From Liolophura sinensis (taxonomy: Eukaryota; Mollusca; Polyplacophora; Chitonida; Chitonidae): a stretch of 64,000 nt of DNA. Both the position numbers and the translations under genes were made by a program. The notes under the pieces were generated by a model. The model was not told where the DNA came from. It was given only the letters and a program-made list of their open reading frames with translations, and ran no database searches. The stretch spans positions 29,741,608 to 29,805,607 of the forward strand of contig NC_088300.1 in the NCBI RefSeq assembly GCF_032854445.1, read 5' to 3'. This document shows positions 13,401 to 28,400 of this stretch, piece after piece (the first letter of the stretch is position 1; each line of letters starts with the position of its first letter).

Positions 13401-16400
13401 TTTTTAAAAATTTGACATCAAAGTAGTTATAAAGCCACTCAAAATGTTATGCTCTTACCAATAAATACTCACATAGAAATCTCCAAAATCAATGACTGCC
13501 AACCAGGCTTTCATGTCTTCACTGGAATCCATTGTCAAAGTTTTGACACTACTCGACCAATCATTACCTGACTAGTCCCTTAACTGTACCTACCCCTGCT
13601 CCCTTCCCTATGTTAACACATTAACTCTTTACTGTTAAACCTACTCCTTTCAGCTTGAAGCATGACCACCTGAACTGTGTACTTTCAAGACTGATACACA
13701 GGCTTCAAAATCCACAGTTCTCCAAAACTATTTTAAAAATCTTGCCAATAGATATCAAACTCAATCCCACATATAGAAGTCTTTAACTGTCTATTTTAGA
13801 TATAAACATTTTTTTAGTGTAACACCAAACTTATGAAAACCTCAACAGTTACAAAGGGTTAAGTCTTGTAGCTTCTTCAGATGCAAGGTTATATGACAGA
13901 CAAATGTCAGGCAACATTCTGAGACCCTCGGGTAAATGTTAACGTGAGGGGAGAGAACAAAGCAAGAGAGTCGCCAAATGTCAGGTGTGTTCCGGGAGAA
14001 GGAACTAATACAGGTGATGTGGTCAACTGAGCTGTTAATACACAAGTAACACCTGGGTAAGGGTTGCAGGTAAGGCCATCCTTAAAAAAATCTTTGTCAA
14101 GGGTAACCCAATTATATCAGAAAAAAAATCCAATGAGAATTAGTTTTTAGTCTGACAAATGAAACTTACAGTGATCTGACATAAATTAACAAATGTTGAG
14201 AAAAAGGAAATTCCAAAACATGCCCAAAAAAAGCTTTGGAGTAGGATGCTTTTTTGGAGTGTCAGTTGAGTTAGCCTCAAACAAACAAATTTTTAATGAT
14301 GGCCCAATTAAATAGATTTGATCACTCAAGTTTACTGTAAATATGACAAGGAGTCATTAGGTGTATGTACATATACTGTGTCTTCTTCTGGTAGGATGAG
14401 TCCATGCCGCTAAAGTGCTGCTGCCATATGCCGAAGACACCAGACATGGCACCCACCCAGTCATATTATAGTGACACCGGGCCAAACATTCCTGTTTCCT
14501 TGCTCTACCTCTCAGTGCTGAGCACCAAGCAAGAGAGCATCAAGTACCATTTTTGGTAATTTTGGTCTCTGGTATGACACAAGCCAAAATTTTATCACAG
14601 GTCTCCTGAATTACACTGACTGAACCTAGATGCAACTTCAGTAGTATTACATATACCATTGCTCAAATACATGGATTGGGATCTTAATGCATATAACAGA
14701 TGTCGAATACAAAATCCCTATTTTTTTTTTTATACCAAGTTGAAGTATTAACATGCCCAGTGAGGAAATTTCATGACAAATATTGCCTTGGAATTGCCAT
14801 CTGCATGTATCTGGGCAAATTCAATGCTTGATAATCCAAGATTCAACAGTCTTATTCAATAGAGATAAACAATAAGATGACCAGCCAATTTGAATCATGA
14901 TATCAATATAACTGGCATTATCTTTTTGTAGTTTTTATTTCCATTTTCCATCAGCTGTTAAATGAGATTGTTTCCAGTCCCTTCACTGAGAGTCGTGACC
15001 ACCTCCGGAAATGGGAATTCGAATCTTTGTTCAACCAGTTGTATAATATAAACTGGGAAATGTAGAAAAATTGCAAAACAACAGAGTATGACCTAAACAA
15101 AAGTCAATGGAGCTCAATGGATCTTCTACAACTTGAAATTAGAAAGCACACATTTGAAAACATAAAAAACAATTTTAATAATGGTAAATTCTTCTAAAAT
15201 ATTGATGTTCATTTGTAAACACTTGCCAACACTTTGTAGCTTACCTTTCCTATTTCTGAATCTGACCTTTCCGACACTGGTAGCGTGGACCTGGGGGGGA
15301 GAACAAACACAAAAAACCATCAGAGTAATGTCCACAGTGTTTACTCTACTCCAACAGTCAAAGGGCTGATAATTAACAGCTTTACTGCACTGCATTCACA
15401 TGTTTCAATGGTAAGAAGGTTAACAGAAAAGCCTGACATACCAACAGGCAAGGTGAGAGAGCCATACAACGCATATACTCTCAAACCGGATACTGTAAAT
15501 GTAACTTTGAACATAAGACCACATTATATGGACAGGCCAAGATTTACACATATTAGAATCTGATAATGCCAGCCAGTCTTAGCAATTGAAATCTGTGTTT
15601 TTTCACTGAGATACAAACTTGGAAAGTCAGATGCCAAGAGTTATTACAAAATAAGCCAGGTTAGGTGCTATCAAAGACAGTTATCTGCAGGTGATGAATG
15701 AACATCAAAAACCACCATTCTTTTCCCAGAAGACAGAAGGAATGAATGAATGATTATGACTTGATTCGACATGGGCAATATTTTAGCCGTATCATAGCAA
15801 ATACATGTTTACAAAACTAGGCAGTAAAGCCCAGATGAGAGATGACAGAATCCAAGACTGTATGAATATGAATGTTATAACTTTACAGGTACATTCTGAG
15901 GAGAGATCTAGCTGTGAGGTAACCTACATGACCCATAATTAAATTATCCATAGTTGGCAAATGTCTTCTAGAAATTATGCTGCTCAGTTAGTTAGCACGC
16001 TAGCGCAGCATAATGACCCAGGAGCCTTTCACCAATGCGGTCGCTGTGAGTTCAAGTCCAGCTCATGCTGGCTTTCTCTTCAGCTGTAAGAGGGAAGGTC
16101 TGTCAGTAGTCTGCGGATGGTTGTGGGTTTCCCCCAGACTTTGCCCGGTTTCCTTCCACCATTATGCTGTCCGCCACCGCATAAGTGAAAGATTCTTGAG
16201 TACGGTGTAAAACACCAATCAAATAAATAAATAAATAAATAAATATAATTATTCTACACAAAATATGAGAAGCGTAATGACACTTCATGTATTTGTGGTG
16301 TGGTCATGTATTTCTTAAACTTTTAGCTGGCTTGCTAGGTGTTTATTCAAGCATATTCTGAAAGCATTATTGTGTGCTGACTGATAAAACTATATTTTTT

Positions 16401-19400
16401 GTGAAACCCTGAAAATTGCCAATCCAACTAAGGTAGTTTTGTCTCCAAAATCAAATTAAAAATGTGCATAAACTACGCTCATATGTGAAAAGGTTGAGAA
16501 ATTAGGGTATACACTTATCACATACATCCGGTATAATGTGTGAATGAAATACCAATGAAAATGATCTAGGTATGTTTCACTATGGAATTGCATAACTGAT
16601 CAATCTCACTAAATCAGATCCAGCTGCCAGTCTCTTTCTAACAAGGACATGTCACACCAAAGCCTGTCTCCTGAACCTTCATTGGTTGGAGAGGTCAATC
16701 CTTAGTACCAATCAAAATCACTATTTCAATACAGAAAAGAGCACAGAGCCAAAAGAAGAAAACAAGAATTTAACTGGATGGAAAGCTGATGAGCTGAGAT
16801 TAGGTGCTACTGTAAATCTTCAACCTTTTCAACCATTAAAGCACTTTTTAGGTGGAACTTATGCATACAATTATCATGAAAATGATGCTAAAATGATTCG
16901 TGTGTGTCACTTTAGATGCAAGCTTTATAAAAAAGTGAAAAATACTTCTCTACACCCCATGCATGTAGTTCTCTCAGAATGTTTCGAAATATTGGTCTCG
17001 GAGGCAGTTGAAAAGGTTGAAAAATCAGGGTATGTCTGATGTAGGATAAAGTCCATATAAACAGCGTCTAGGTGATCTGAGTTTATTGAGAATGAAGTCT
17101 TCATAGAAGCCAGAGGGGCCTCATTCACGTCATGCACAGATAACAGATGCAGCTGCTTACACGTTGTGGTGGTTGTCTCCTGTCTGCTCGATTATTAGAC
17201 TAGCTCTACCCCTGGTAAGGAATACAAACAAACAACAACATATAAAACAAGAAAAACAATTATAATGAAAACACAATGCCAACAAAGTAAAAAAAAAAAA
17301 AAAAGTAAATGAAAAAGAAAATATATGGTACTTGAATCAAGCCAACACTTCTCAAATACCTGTACACCAAATACACTTACAAATTAGAAAAAAAATATAA
17401 AATAAATGATGAACAAATTTTTGTTCAAAACAGTGAGAGTACTAGAATTCTTCCCTTATTTTGGCTGAACACTAGCATGATATGGAATATATGAACTGAC
17501 GGTGACCTTCTGTGTGAAGTTTTTAGCACCGCGTAGTCTGAAATAATGCATTTTTATCTTGATGAGTATTTTAAGGCAAAACCTGCCTTCAAAACAGATC
17601 ATTCCATTCAAGGCTGAAAGAACTGAAGCTAAAAACTTCTTTCCACAAATTCATCAACGATCACCTTAAAACATGCAATAGTTAAATGAACTGACTACTA
17701 AGTGTAATAGTGAAATGTGGCATTACTACGTGAATGCAGCAGCCTAACAGGTGTAGGAAGACAAATTTGCAAAATAACACCAAGCAATGCATCTTGAACA
17801 TCTCAATATTCAATTTTAATCAGGTATATCATCATGAGAAATTTCTACACAGATTATCAAAATGCATTTTTTTTTCCTTGGAGCTATTTTGCTTCTCTAT
17901 TGCACCAACCTGTTCAATGGTTGAACTAGAATCTCAACTATGCATTTCTAAGTATAATATGTATAGCTGAGTGCGTATTCTGTTCACAAAACAGCCCACT
18001 TTGTGAACTCCAGTTATTTCCTGTTAATCCACAATGCTTTGACACGTTTTCTGTGTGCATAAATAGTACTACCAAAGCAGCGACTCCACGTCCAACAAAA
18101 TCAATGTACACAGGAACACAGCTGGGGTACTGCAGGTCACCTCAACCCAAAACATTTCAGGAGAACAAAATTTCTCTAAAACATGCAGATGACAAAAATT
18201 TTTCCTCTTAAAATCAGTTGCTTGATGTTAGAAACCTGAAGTTCCACTGGTCAGCTTAATGCCTTACACAAGTAGGGTTCACATGAAAAATGAGTCGCAA
18301 TGCTTCATCTTGATTCAATATTTCTGTGTTTTTTCACCATCTTTCAAGTAAATAAATGCCAAAGTATTGAGACAAAATTAAGCATTCACTTTTCAGGTTA
18401 ACCCTAACAATACTAGTGTAGTACTAACCTCAAATATGACTTTTCAGAATGTAGCTACCACATTTTGGTGAAACACAAATACCATTAAAATTTGTATTAT
18501 CGTTATCAACTTCTAAGAACTTTTGTTCTCTGAAATTGCGTCATGTTAGTAAATCCAGAGTTTTAGTGCACACTATATGCTTGTACTCTGAAATTGTGTC
18601 ACGTTAGCAAATCCAGAGTTTTAGTACACACTATATATTTGTACTCTGAAATTGCGTCACGTTAGCAAATCCAGAGTTTTAGTACACACTATATACTTGT
18701 ACTCTGAAATTGCGTCACATTAGCAAATCCAGAGTTTTAGTACACACTATATATTTGTACTCTGAAATTGTGTCACGTTAGCAAATCCAGAGTTTTAATA
18801 CACACTATGTACTTGTACTCTGAATTTGTGTCACGTTAGTAAATCCAGAGTTTTAGTACACACTATATACTTGTACTCTGAAAATGTGTCACGTTAGCAA
18901 ATCCTGAGTTTTAGTACACACTATGTACTTGTACTCTGAATTTGTGTCACGTTAGTAAATCCAGAGTTTTAGTACACACTATATACTTGTACTCTGAAAA
19001 TGTGTCACGTTAGCAAATCTTGAGTTTTAGAACACACTATGCACTTGTACACACAGACGGTTATACAGACAACTGATCAAACAGGGGTACAACATGCTTA
19101 CAGAGAAAATGCTCACAATAGACATATAATAATGTGATTTGCATATTGTTGATGGTAGAATAAAACATCTCCATTTTGTCATGCTATGTTTCAAATAAGA
19201 ATCAAATCTACTTTGTCAACTCTCTGTTTGAGGAGACAGAGTTAGTGTATTCAAAATGAACTGCCCATGTTACCTGGCATTAATGCACAACCATGTAACA
19301 TGCCACTGACCTCCAATACATTCACATCTGCCACATATATCAGATATAAGTACAACTCCATACTGAAAAACACAAAGTAACCTAGAAAAATTTTAACTTC

Positions 19401-22400
19401 GCTTATCTCAAAATGCCACTATTGGTTGGCTACAAATGCTTTTGATATGATGAAAATGCAAATGTTTTCATAAACTTAGTAGGATATCTCTCAAAATGTT
19501 ACATTTACATTTAAACATTTAATCACAGCAGATTACAGAAATAATATCAACACATGCATCCTTGGCATGTTTTAACAGAGAATTCTCCACAAAGGAGTTC
19601 AGGTCTGCCGTACTCAGAAGCAAAAGTGCATGTCAATAAATGTAGAGGTCATAGCATGGAAACATACATGTAGGGTTTATATTACTGTTGTGGACTCAAG
19701 TAAATTATCAATGGTGAGCTCAAGTTTACAAGCGAAATGTCACAAAATATAATTTTAAGCGAATTTATAAAAAAAAAAGTAGCAAAACAACAGGAGCAAT
19801 GCTCCGCCCATGCAGCTTTAGACAATCAGCTCTGAAAAACTTCATGAATCTTCTTTTCAGAAACATCCAGAGAATAAAAGTGTGGCAGTTACAAAAGGTA
19901 TGCAAATTAAGCTGACAAATATGCAAATTTATGTAGGCATAGATTGAAAATGTCAAATTAAGGCACAAGTATAATTATCTCAACAAAAGATCATGATTCT
20001 CCTTTGACCAGAGATATGGCAGTCACAAAGATGGGACACACAGATGGACAGACAGGGCAATATCAATACTCTTTGTTGTTAACCCTGTTAAAGTGGCTGG
20101 GGAGTAACAAATACAAACTGAAACAAAAACCACCATGCTGAAGGTCAAACCATTGTCAACATGCACTTATCAAAGGCACAGGTGCAGGGTACAACACCAT
20201 TCACCCCTGAACGTAATGTACCAAACACACCATATGTTAGGGAGTGCACACAAAAACAACAAAACTAATAGCAGCATCTAATAACAGCAAAAAGCTACTC
20301 AATCTATAAAAAGTAAGCATAAACATAGTTAATTTACAGATGCATGATCACGCCTATTAGAATATAGTGATGTAAGCCAAGCCCAAAAACTATGTGAAGC
20401 CAAATATATAACAATAAGAAGAATTAAACACAAAAATTCAAAAAAAAAATAAATAAATAAATAAGCAAGCAGCATAATCATTATTCTGATCCAAAAAGAG
20501 ATTCCAAAAAAATTTCTGGAAATTCCAGAAAAAGGAGGCTTTGGAAATTTTTTTTTTTTCATCAAAAAACATCAAGTACAATAAGTGGAACCTATCAAAG
20601 CACAGAACACATTTACTTGCATTTATCAATTCACATTGCTGTTTTTCAAATTTCTGTACTGCTGCAATGCAAATTTTTCTACTGTCTTCCCCTTGGGTTA
20701 TGCGCTTACCAAGACAACCAGGTGTTAAATACAAGTGATTTCCATACCTGTGTTGCAATTCCTCGTTAACAGATTCTAACAAGGTCCTGTGTGGCACAGA
20801 AAAGGGCAAAATAACCACCCAGTTAACTCAGTTAAAAGTCAGACCCTTTTCCCAAATGGTAAGACGGGTGATGACAATAAAAGCTAAACAAATACAGCCT
20901 CTTTCTCACATTTAACATTTTCATATGAAATGAAAACATGACATGAACAAGAATGTTACGCTAAGTCAAATACAAAGATCAGAAGAGGCAACAACAACAA
21001 AAAGCAAATTAAAAATACGAAAATAATGGAAATGAAGGTGCAATGACACGGCACTCAGGCATGTGCAATAAACAATGATACACAGGTTAGTAATACCACG
21101 CAGACAAAGAGACATAAACCTGCTTGCAGGCCTCCAAAGTTCTGAACATCCACACTTTGTAAATATACCTTAAATCCTCAACAAATTCGACCAGTAAAGT
21201 ATAATTTCAGACATAATTTGAAACATAGTTCACAAGTTTTGTTTTCTTTTGATTGATGTTTAACATTGTACTCAGGAGAGCATTTTGGGAAGAGGAAACT
21301 GAAGGAAACACTAGTTGATAAGATACTGATGACTTAATCATATCATTTCGATAGGAGCACACATGAACTTCACAGAAACTTTAAACTAACCTGTCCAGAT
21401 CAGAAAACATTCATCTAATGTGACAAAACATGCGTCATATCTGTGGTCGAATTTGACGAGGATCAAGGGTATGTATATACACATCTAGATTTTCTCTTGT
21501 ATTTTGTGGGAGCTCAGCATACAAGGGTGCACTTGTCTTGTAATTCTATACCCTGTCCCGTTTTTTTTCTCCCTTTGGTTAGTTATCACTTCATCAGCAT
21601 AGGCTTTTAATAGATCAATACTCGGCCCATCAGACAATTCCCTGTTTAATTCAAAATAATGGCAACAAAGGAGACAACTCTAACAGTTGGCACCTACCTA
21701 GTGAATATAAAACAAGCAACCTGTGATTTGGTCATGCTTCAGTAACTTTTTTTGCTGCATGTATATGTAATCAGCCTTAAGATAAAAAATAACCTGGTTA
21801 TGGTGCCATAACTCTTTGGTATATTATCAAATTTGTTTTGGAGTCAAATCTGGAAGTGCATTCTAGTATTTCACAACAAACCTTATCTCATGTACATCAA
21901 CACTTCACCATGCCGTTAGCCACCAATCTTCCTCGCACAACGATGAACATTCTCACACAAAATGCCAGCACATCAATGACCCCTCCCCCCCTCCCCCACA
22001 GCAATTAGTCACACACACATTTGATGAGAAACTACAAATGACAAGGATCTATCAAACTGTGTAAATGTCTATCTGAAGATTTTGTGGACAGTGAGCCTCT
22101 TAAAGAAATCAAGGCAAATGTGCTTTGTACATGTGCATCAGAATTATATGTATTTGAAGTTCATTTCAATTTCTCCCATGAAAGAATTTTCAGGATACAG
22201 CATGATGCTGAACATATTAATCTGTTTTTGAATGCCGAGGCTTAAAGAACTACAATTACCACCACAATAATGTACTCCCATAAGATTTTATACTGACAGT
22301 GAATCATCCATCAATTTGTCCCTGATTATTTTTCTTTGGAAGGTAGAACAAAATCCTACTGAAAAATGTAAGTTTCAATACCAAAAGTCATTTTATGACA

Positions 22401-25400
22401 TTTATTTGCCAGTAAACAATGTATTTTTGGTATGAAATTTTAGCTCATCTTCAGTAATACATCTTTTTATTTACCATCATGTTTATTAAGTTACTAACTG
22501 ATAAGCATCGGTCTAACAGAATCAGAATCCCACCTGGTTTAGCATATTTAGTGAGTGCCAAGGCAAGACTGACTGTAAACACCTGTGCATGTAATATATA
22601 TGCAAATTTGTCCTGTTAGTCATCCTACACATATTACATACAGCACCGTCACAACTGCTTTAAAGAAGATGAGTTCAAAGAAAGTGGGTATCAGGAAAAG
22701 GTATGTCCACATTTAAATCAGAATATGGGCTACATGTTGAACATACAGTCATCATTACACCCTTTCACACAATATCCATGAATTATTTCAGGTTTAAGTC
22801 AAATAAACATGTACCAAATGTGGATTGTGGATGTATCAAATCCACATCCACAAATCCAGTATGTTGATTTGCAAAGATCTGGTGCCATGCTTAAGCAGTG
22901 TTTCTGATTTATTCATGATTAATGGATTAATACATATGCAGCTGCCTAGTGGAAGGGGAGGTAATTATCAGAGTTGGCAGACGAAGGCCATAGTGAATGA
23001 CTATTTCAGGATGTATCTTAGTTGCACAAAACCTTTTATCTGGCATTTCAGGGGTCAGTCCTCTAATGGAACTGGCAAAAAGTTCCGTATGCAACAACAA
23101 CATACACAATAGATCTCTGAGCTCCTAACTTGTTCTTTGCTGCTTCACTTGTGCCAAGTAATCTTCCAGTTTCTGCATTTAACCATCACATGCCAAGAAT
23201 ACTGGCACAGTAGAAAAAGTTTTGTGTGGAAGTCATAAGGAAGAAAGCCAATCAGTGTTCACTGTTGTCATGTTCACATTCATTATGCGAGACCAACAAG
23301 ATTCTACCAGACTAGATGCATCTGTACAATAACATGAATTGGCAGACAGTACAGAAAGGAGAAGCAGCTCTGATCACTTGATACTTCATTTTATGTACAG
23401 TGCCAGTAATTTACCCTACCAAAAACTGTTCTGTTGCACATAACAACCACCCAGCATCGATTTTGCTTCACTATTATTTTCCATTACTGTTATATTTTAC
23501 TGAGATTTCTACAGAAAGTATGAATGTAGGCAGTGTTAGTATACCTCCCTTTCCATTAGCTGATGTACCTTATCTACACCTATCATTCTTTGACCATGAA
23601 GACACACCGATGGCAGTAAAACGTTGTCCATAGTTTGTCTACAATTCTTAATGTTAATTATGAATCTTGACGGGCTTCATGAAACAAAATAAAATCTCTG
23701 TTATGATCAGATGAAGTTCAATGGACATGGCTAGGTTTTCCATTCAAGACCCAAAAATTAAAAATTTCACTTACTTTTTGGAGACAGAATCCTCCGTACC
23801 ATTATACTGCTCTTCCTGTGAAGAAATCAGAAGCAGCTTTACAACAATCAGTAGCTTCATTCGAGTTTTATGCCTGATCTTCAACAATATGTGTGAGTTA
23901 GCAATGGCCAATATGTTTCCAGTTGTGACAACATGTCATTCGTTTCCAAGATGCCTATCCTTCCATCTGGTTATCCATCAATTTGGGCCCAAAAAATGTT
24001 TAGAATTCCTTCAACCTGCCCTTTAAGTAATCTAATGCCACTGAAGAAAACAAATATCTAGGTATAAAAACATTGCTGGTTTTGGCTAGCCTTCAACCCT
24101 GTACATAGCAGGATGAACTATTGACAGCACCTAGATGACACTGAAAGACAATGTCATATATTAACATAAGAGCCATCAGTGTTGTGTAATATGTTTGCAG
24201 TTTTTATATTAAAATTTTATCAATATCCCATATTTCTAGATGCTAGAAAATTTCTCTACACAAGTAGTCTAATCCTTCAATTCAAAACATGTGTCGCAGT
24301 TTGATAGCATCATAGTCAATCTTTGCTTGTAAAATGTCCTCTCTGAAGCCTAACATGCACTCTACAAAAAATCTATTCTTCAAATAAAACTAAGGGACAA
24401 TTTATTTCACCAGAATAGGTAATATAGAACGATAGAATAGCACATTTAGAGTACTGAAGTTAAAAAATGAAAACATTATAAATATGCTAGAAGTAACTGT
24501 AAAATTGTTAATATGAAGAGAGCATTGCAACCTTGAGAGTAGGATTACCAGATTAAATTTTCAATAAGCAGGTAAGCTGACAACCTTAAGCGGCATTAAG
24601 ACAGCAAATGCTAACAGATATCAAATCTCAGATGATAACAATGTTAGTTTGCCAGCGAAACCTTGTGTACAACAATAACAGGTTATCCATGTGAGCAATT
24701 GCCTCATTTCAATAGAAAAAGGTGTCTACATACATTATTTTATTTCCATTATAATGAGACAGGTCTTCATAGCACTCACCTGTTTTTCATCATCCCCAGT
24801 CAGACCCCAGGCCTGTGCTAATTCATAGGCTCCTGAGCCCTACAGAGACAGAATAACAACATTAATATCCTGTAAATCATGTAGAGTCCAGCCAAAACTT
24901 TCTGGCCGTAAAGTTTAGCCGAAAATTTCTGGCAGTAAAGTTTAGCCGACTTGAGTTGCCAGAGGATATGAGAAGGGAGAGTGATCAGCCCCCAGCTATG
25001 CAGTAATCCCCACAGACTGTCTGGCAGCTGGCCCTCACCACATGGGGTAACTTATGAATTTTTACTCATCAATTAAAGCGAAAAACAACAATTGTAACAA
25101 ACCTATATATTCCAAAAATATCTAGGCTTGACAGGCCACTTGACGTATTACTTCTCAGGTTGACAGGCTAAATTTGCTGGTTATACTTGCTGGCCTCAGC
25201 TTAATCGGCGAATGCTTAATTGTTCAGGTTATGTGGAGGTCGCCTGATGATAACATTATCTGGAGGAACGGTCTTGTCTGTTCACAGCCCCGTAAATAAA
25301 TTTAACAAATCAGCATACAAAGGTATTTTAGCGATATAGGTCTGACTGGTAAGTATCAGTTGTCAAGCTCTCATAAAATAGCTGAGTTGAGTTGAGTTTG

Positions 25401-28400
25401 CCATGTCTCACGCACGTGTTATTTCGCTACAATCAAAACTCTTCTCCTATTTCAGAAGAATTCTATTTTCCCGCTTTATCAAATCGGGTACCTTCAGTTC
25501 AACATAGAAAACACATTTCTGCCAAGTTTCCGAAACCAGATATATCACATGTTCTAACCTCATTCTCGCATTGTTGTGACAGCCAATTGCCATATACTGG
25601 ATTGAGTCATGTGCGAGTAAATGTCTACAGGTAACTGACAGCTTATAGATTTCAACACTGACCAATTAGATGCATTTATTTTCATTAATCCGCCCCTTGG
25701 AATAGTCCCAAGAATGAAATCTCCCACCAAATCTAGACTAGCAGACGAAGGTCCATTAATTTAAATACAGCCACGTGCTCAGTGAAATGGATGCACAGTA
25801 ATTTTCGTGACATCGCTATGGATTTTGCTACTAAACCATTTCAGTAAAGCCAGGTAGTTGTGTATTTCAGTGGTTTACGTAACACACGTAACCCATTTAC
25901 AGTGAGTAGAATTAAAAACAACTGACAACATATCAGGTGGTCATATCGGGTCTCTGCTGTGATTGACGGGTCTCCTAAACTATGTTGAAACTTCAAAGAC
26001 TATACCCAAAGAAAGCTTGGGATTACCCATGATATCAATACGACTCAGCTGTTTACATTTGAATACTCAATAGGTTATAGCTTGGCACCTCCTCCTCCTA
26101 AATTTACATGTAATAAATGTCATTGTTAGATAAAGGCCTACATTGGTAAGGTGTTATCATGAGTTCTGATTCAAGCAAATCACTTGAAAATGGATTTTCT
26201 TACTCCAACAAAGGCAAACCTGTAATGCTGGCCTAATCAAGATAAGTCTGAGCAGTGTTGTACTTATGTCTGTAAATTAGCTTCTAACATGCATATGGGT
26301 ATTTATTTACTTTAAACAAGACACATATTCGTCGTTCAGTGATGTTTTGAAAGACCTGCACGCTTATCAATGTGGGCCTATTTGTTATCGTTCCACCGTC
26401 CAACCTGTATTTACCTGTTCTGGCATGACATACTCTCACATGCATTCTGATGCATATGTAAAAATATGTACTAGTGCCAACATTTCGTTGCTCACTGAAG
26501 CGCTTTGGCAAAACTCACTTGGCACACCATGTGTGCAATGTGCATTCTGTCAGTAGCTAACACATTTAGCGTGTAGATATACTACAAAAAGAATCCCCAC
26601 TCACCTCATCACTCAGTGGGGGATTGAAGTTCACACTCTCCACTGTAACACACAAAATGAACTATGTGTTATAAAGGTTGGCATTTACCCTCTCCACACA
26701 GCTATTTACAGAGATATTACGGACATTTAAAAAAAATCTCAAGCAAAACAAAAAACTATATTGCTTGCCACAGACCAAACCCCTTATTTTAATGAGTAAT
26801 ATAACTAACAATGAACTGTGACAAGCTGGTGGCTTTACATGAAACAAGACAGGTAATTAAATTAAAGGTTTTTGGCGATGTCTAGAATGAAGCTATTTTA
26901 TAAAGCATTAACACTGAAATAAGAGCAAGTGTAGTCAAAGTGATAATATCACAGAAAGAAACATACTGTTGATTTCTGACTTAGACCTCTCTTTGTGTTG
27001 GGCAGACCGCTTTGATGAGATCCTTCTCGGGACATCTTGTAATAACTGTATAAATACAGAAACTCAAGCATATATAAACAAGCGCTAATTTAGCAAGGTA
27101 ATGTCATCTTGCATTATAGCCACGTTTTAAAGAGAATGGCAGATGGCAAAAAAACACAATATCAAAACTTCTTAACAAGGAAGTCCTTTCAATCTTTCAA
27201 AAAATAGTGTGCACTTTGAGACACTCTAATTTTATCTTTGCTTTTTTTGTTTTCGTTATATTTTCTGCAATACAGGATTCAATGAATGATGGATCATGTG
27301 ACATGCCAGAGGCTATAAGATAATAACGTACAGCTAAAAACTTGTGAAGTGAAACCTCCAACTCTATGAATGAATAATCAGCTTAAATTAAAGTTACAAG
27401 ATTAACCATTACAAGCTATCTGCATGTTGAGAAGGGTATATGAGGATTTATACTCTGGGTGTGAAATTTTAACCTTAAGTAACAGGCGAAGGGCTACAAT
27501 TTTACCCCCAGGGTTTAAATCCGCATATACTGTTCTCAACACGGGGGTAACGATTTTGTACCTACCATATTTATAGAACAGAAAACCAGTCTCGTGTATA
27601 TATAAAGCAGGGCTAAGAAAAAAATCTTCCTAGCTATGTCGACTGCAGACAGTGCTGGTATAGCATGACTTCACAATGATGTGCCATGGAACGCAGCATC
27701 ATAAAGAAAAATGACGTCAGCCTGAGCAGTAATATAGCTGTGATGAGCCAACGACAATGGAAAATCACAGATGATGTAGGGACAGGTGATAATATTCAAT
27801 GCCATATATTTCCACACACAAAAAGGTTCAACACTTGGTGCAGTCCAAAAATAAACCTACGCCTTCCTCTTCATTTTCTCCAGGCTCTGAATACTGGACT
27901 TCGACAGGGTTGTATGCTTTCTCCAATAGCTCCTTGGTTAAATGACGACCCAGTGGTCCATGGAAGAATGGATGCTAAAACACACGAGAGCGCTTGTCGT
28001 TAAATGCCATAAAAACACTCACATGTACATGTAATAAAGTTAAAATGAAAACATAGAGAGTGAAATCAACATAAACTGTAATGAAACTGCCTTTACATAC
28101 ATGAAACAATACAGTTTTGGAGTGATTTCCTTACGACAACAAAGTGACATCCCAATACAAAATGGCATCCTGATTACTTCATGGCTATTTGCCTATATTG
28201 TAACATGACAGTTCTCATGCTTCATAAAATTATCCACAAAATATAAATTTTTTTTTCAATATAACGAACCCATATAGAAACATAATTTAGCAGATGTCTC
28301 ACACTTTATATACAAGCACCATGGTAAAACTGGCTGATCAAGCCTACAGTGCTGTAAAGCTACAACTTTGGCATTGGTCTTTGGGACGTCAATCTGTTGT

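Larger units (their letters stand above)
11990..27045 (-). other. MAP4K3: MAP4K3 linker exons 12-20
   Basis: Small exons (38-79 nt apart from the 297-nt exon 19) encode a polar, low-conservation linker, residues about 310-540. It includes [26 protein letters not shown] (matching a vertebrate LLKSVEEELHQRG segment), and two proline motifs in exon 19, RPPALPPK and [10 protein letters not shown], which look like class II SH3 ligands (PxxPxK/R). Exon 20 encodes [11 protein letters not shown], which is highly conserved. Exons 14, 19 and 20 start and end in phase 0, so each could be skipped without a frameshift. The other very short exons are assigned from splice sites and phase rather than strong homology. 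Confidence 0.8.

Noticed and set aside
20438-20818. 126-codon minus-strand frame
   Set aside because: Only the 39-nt MAP4K3 exon at 20786-20748 within it is real; the rest is intron read-through.
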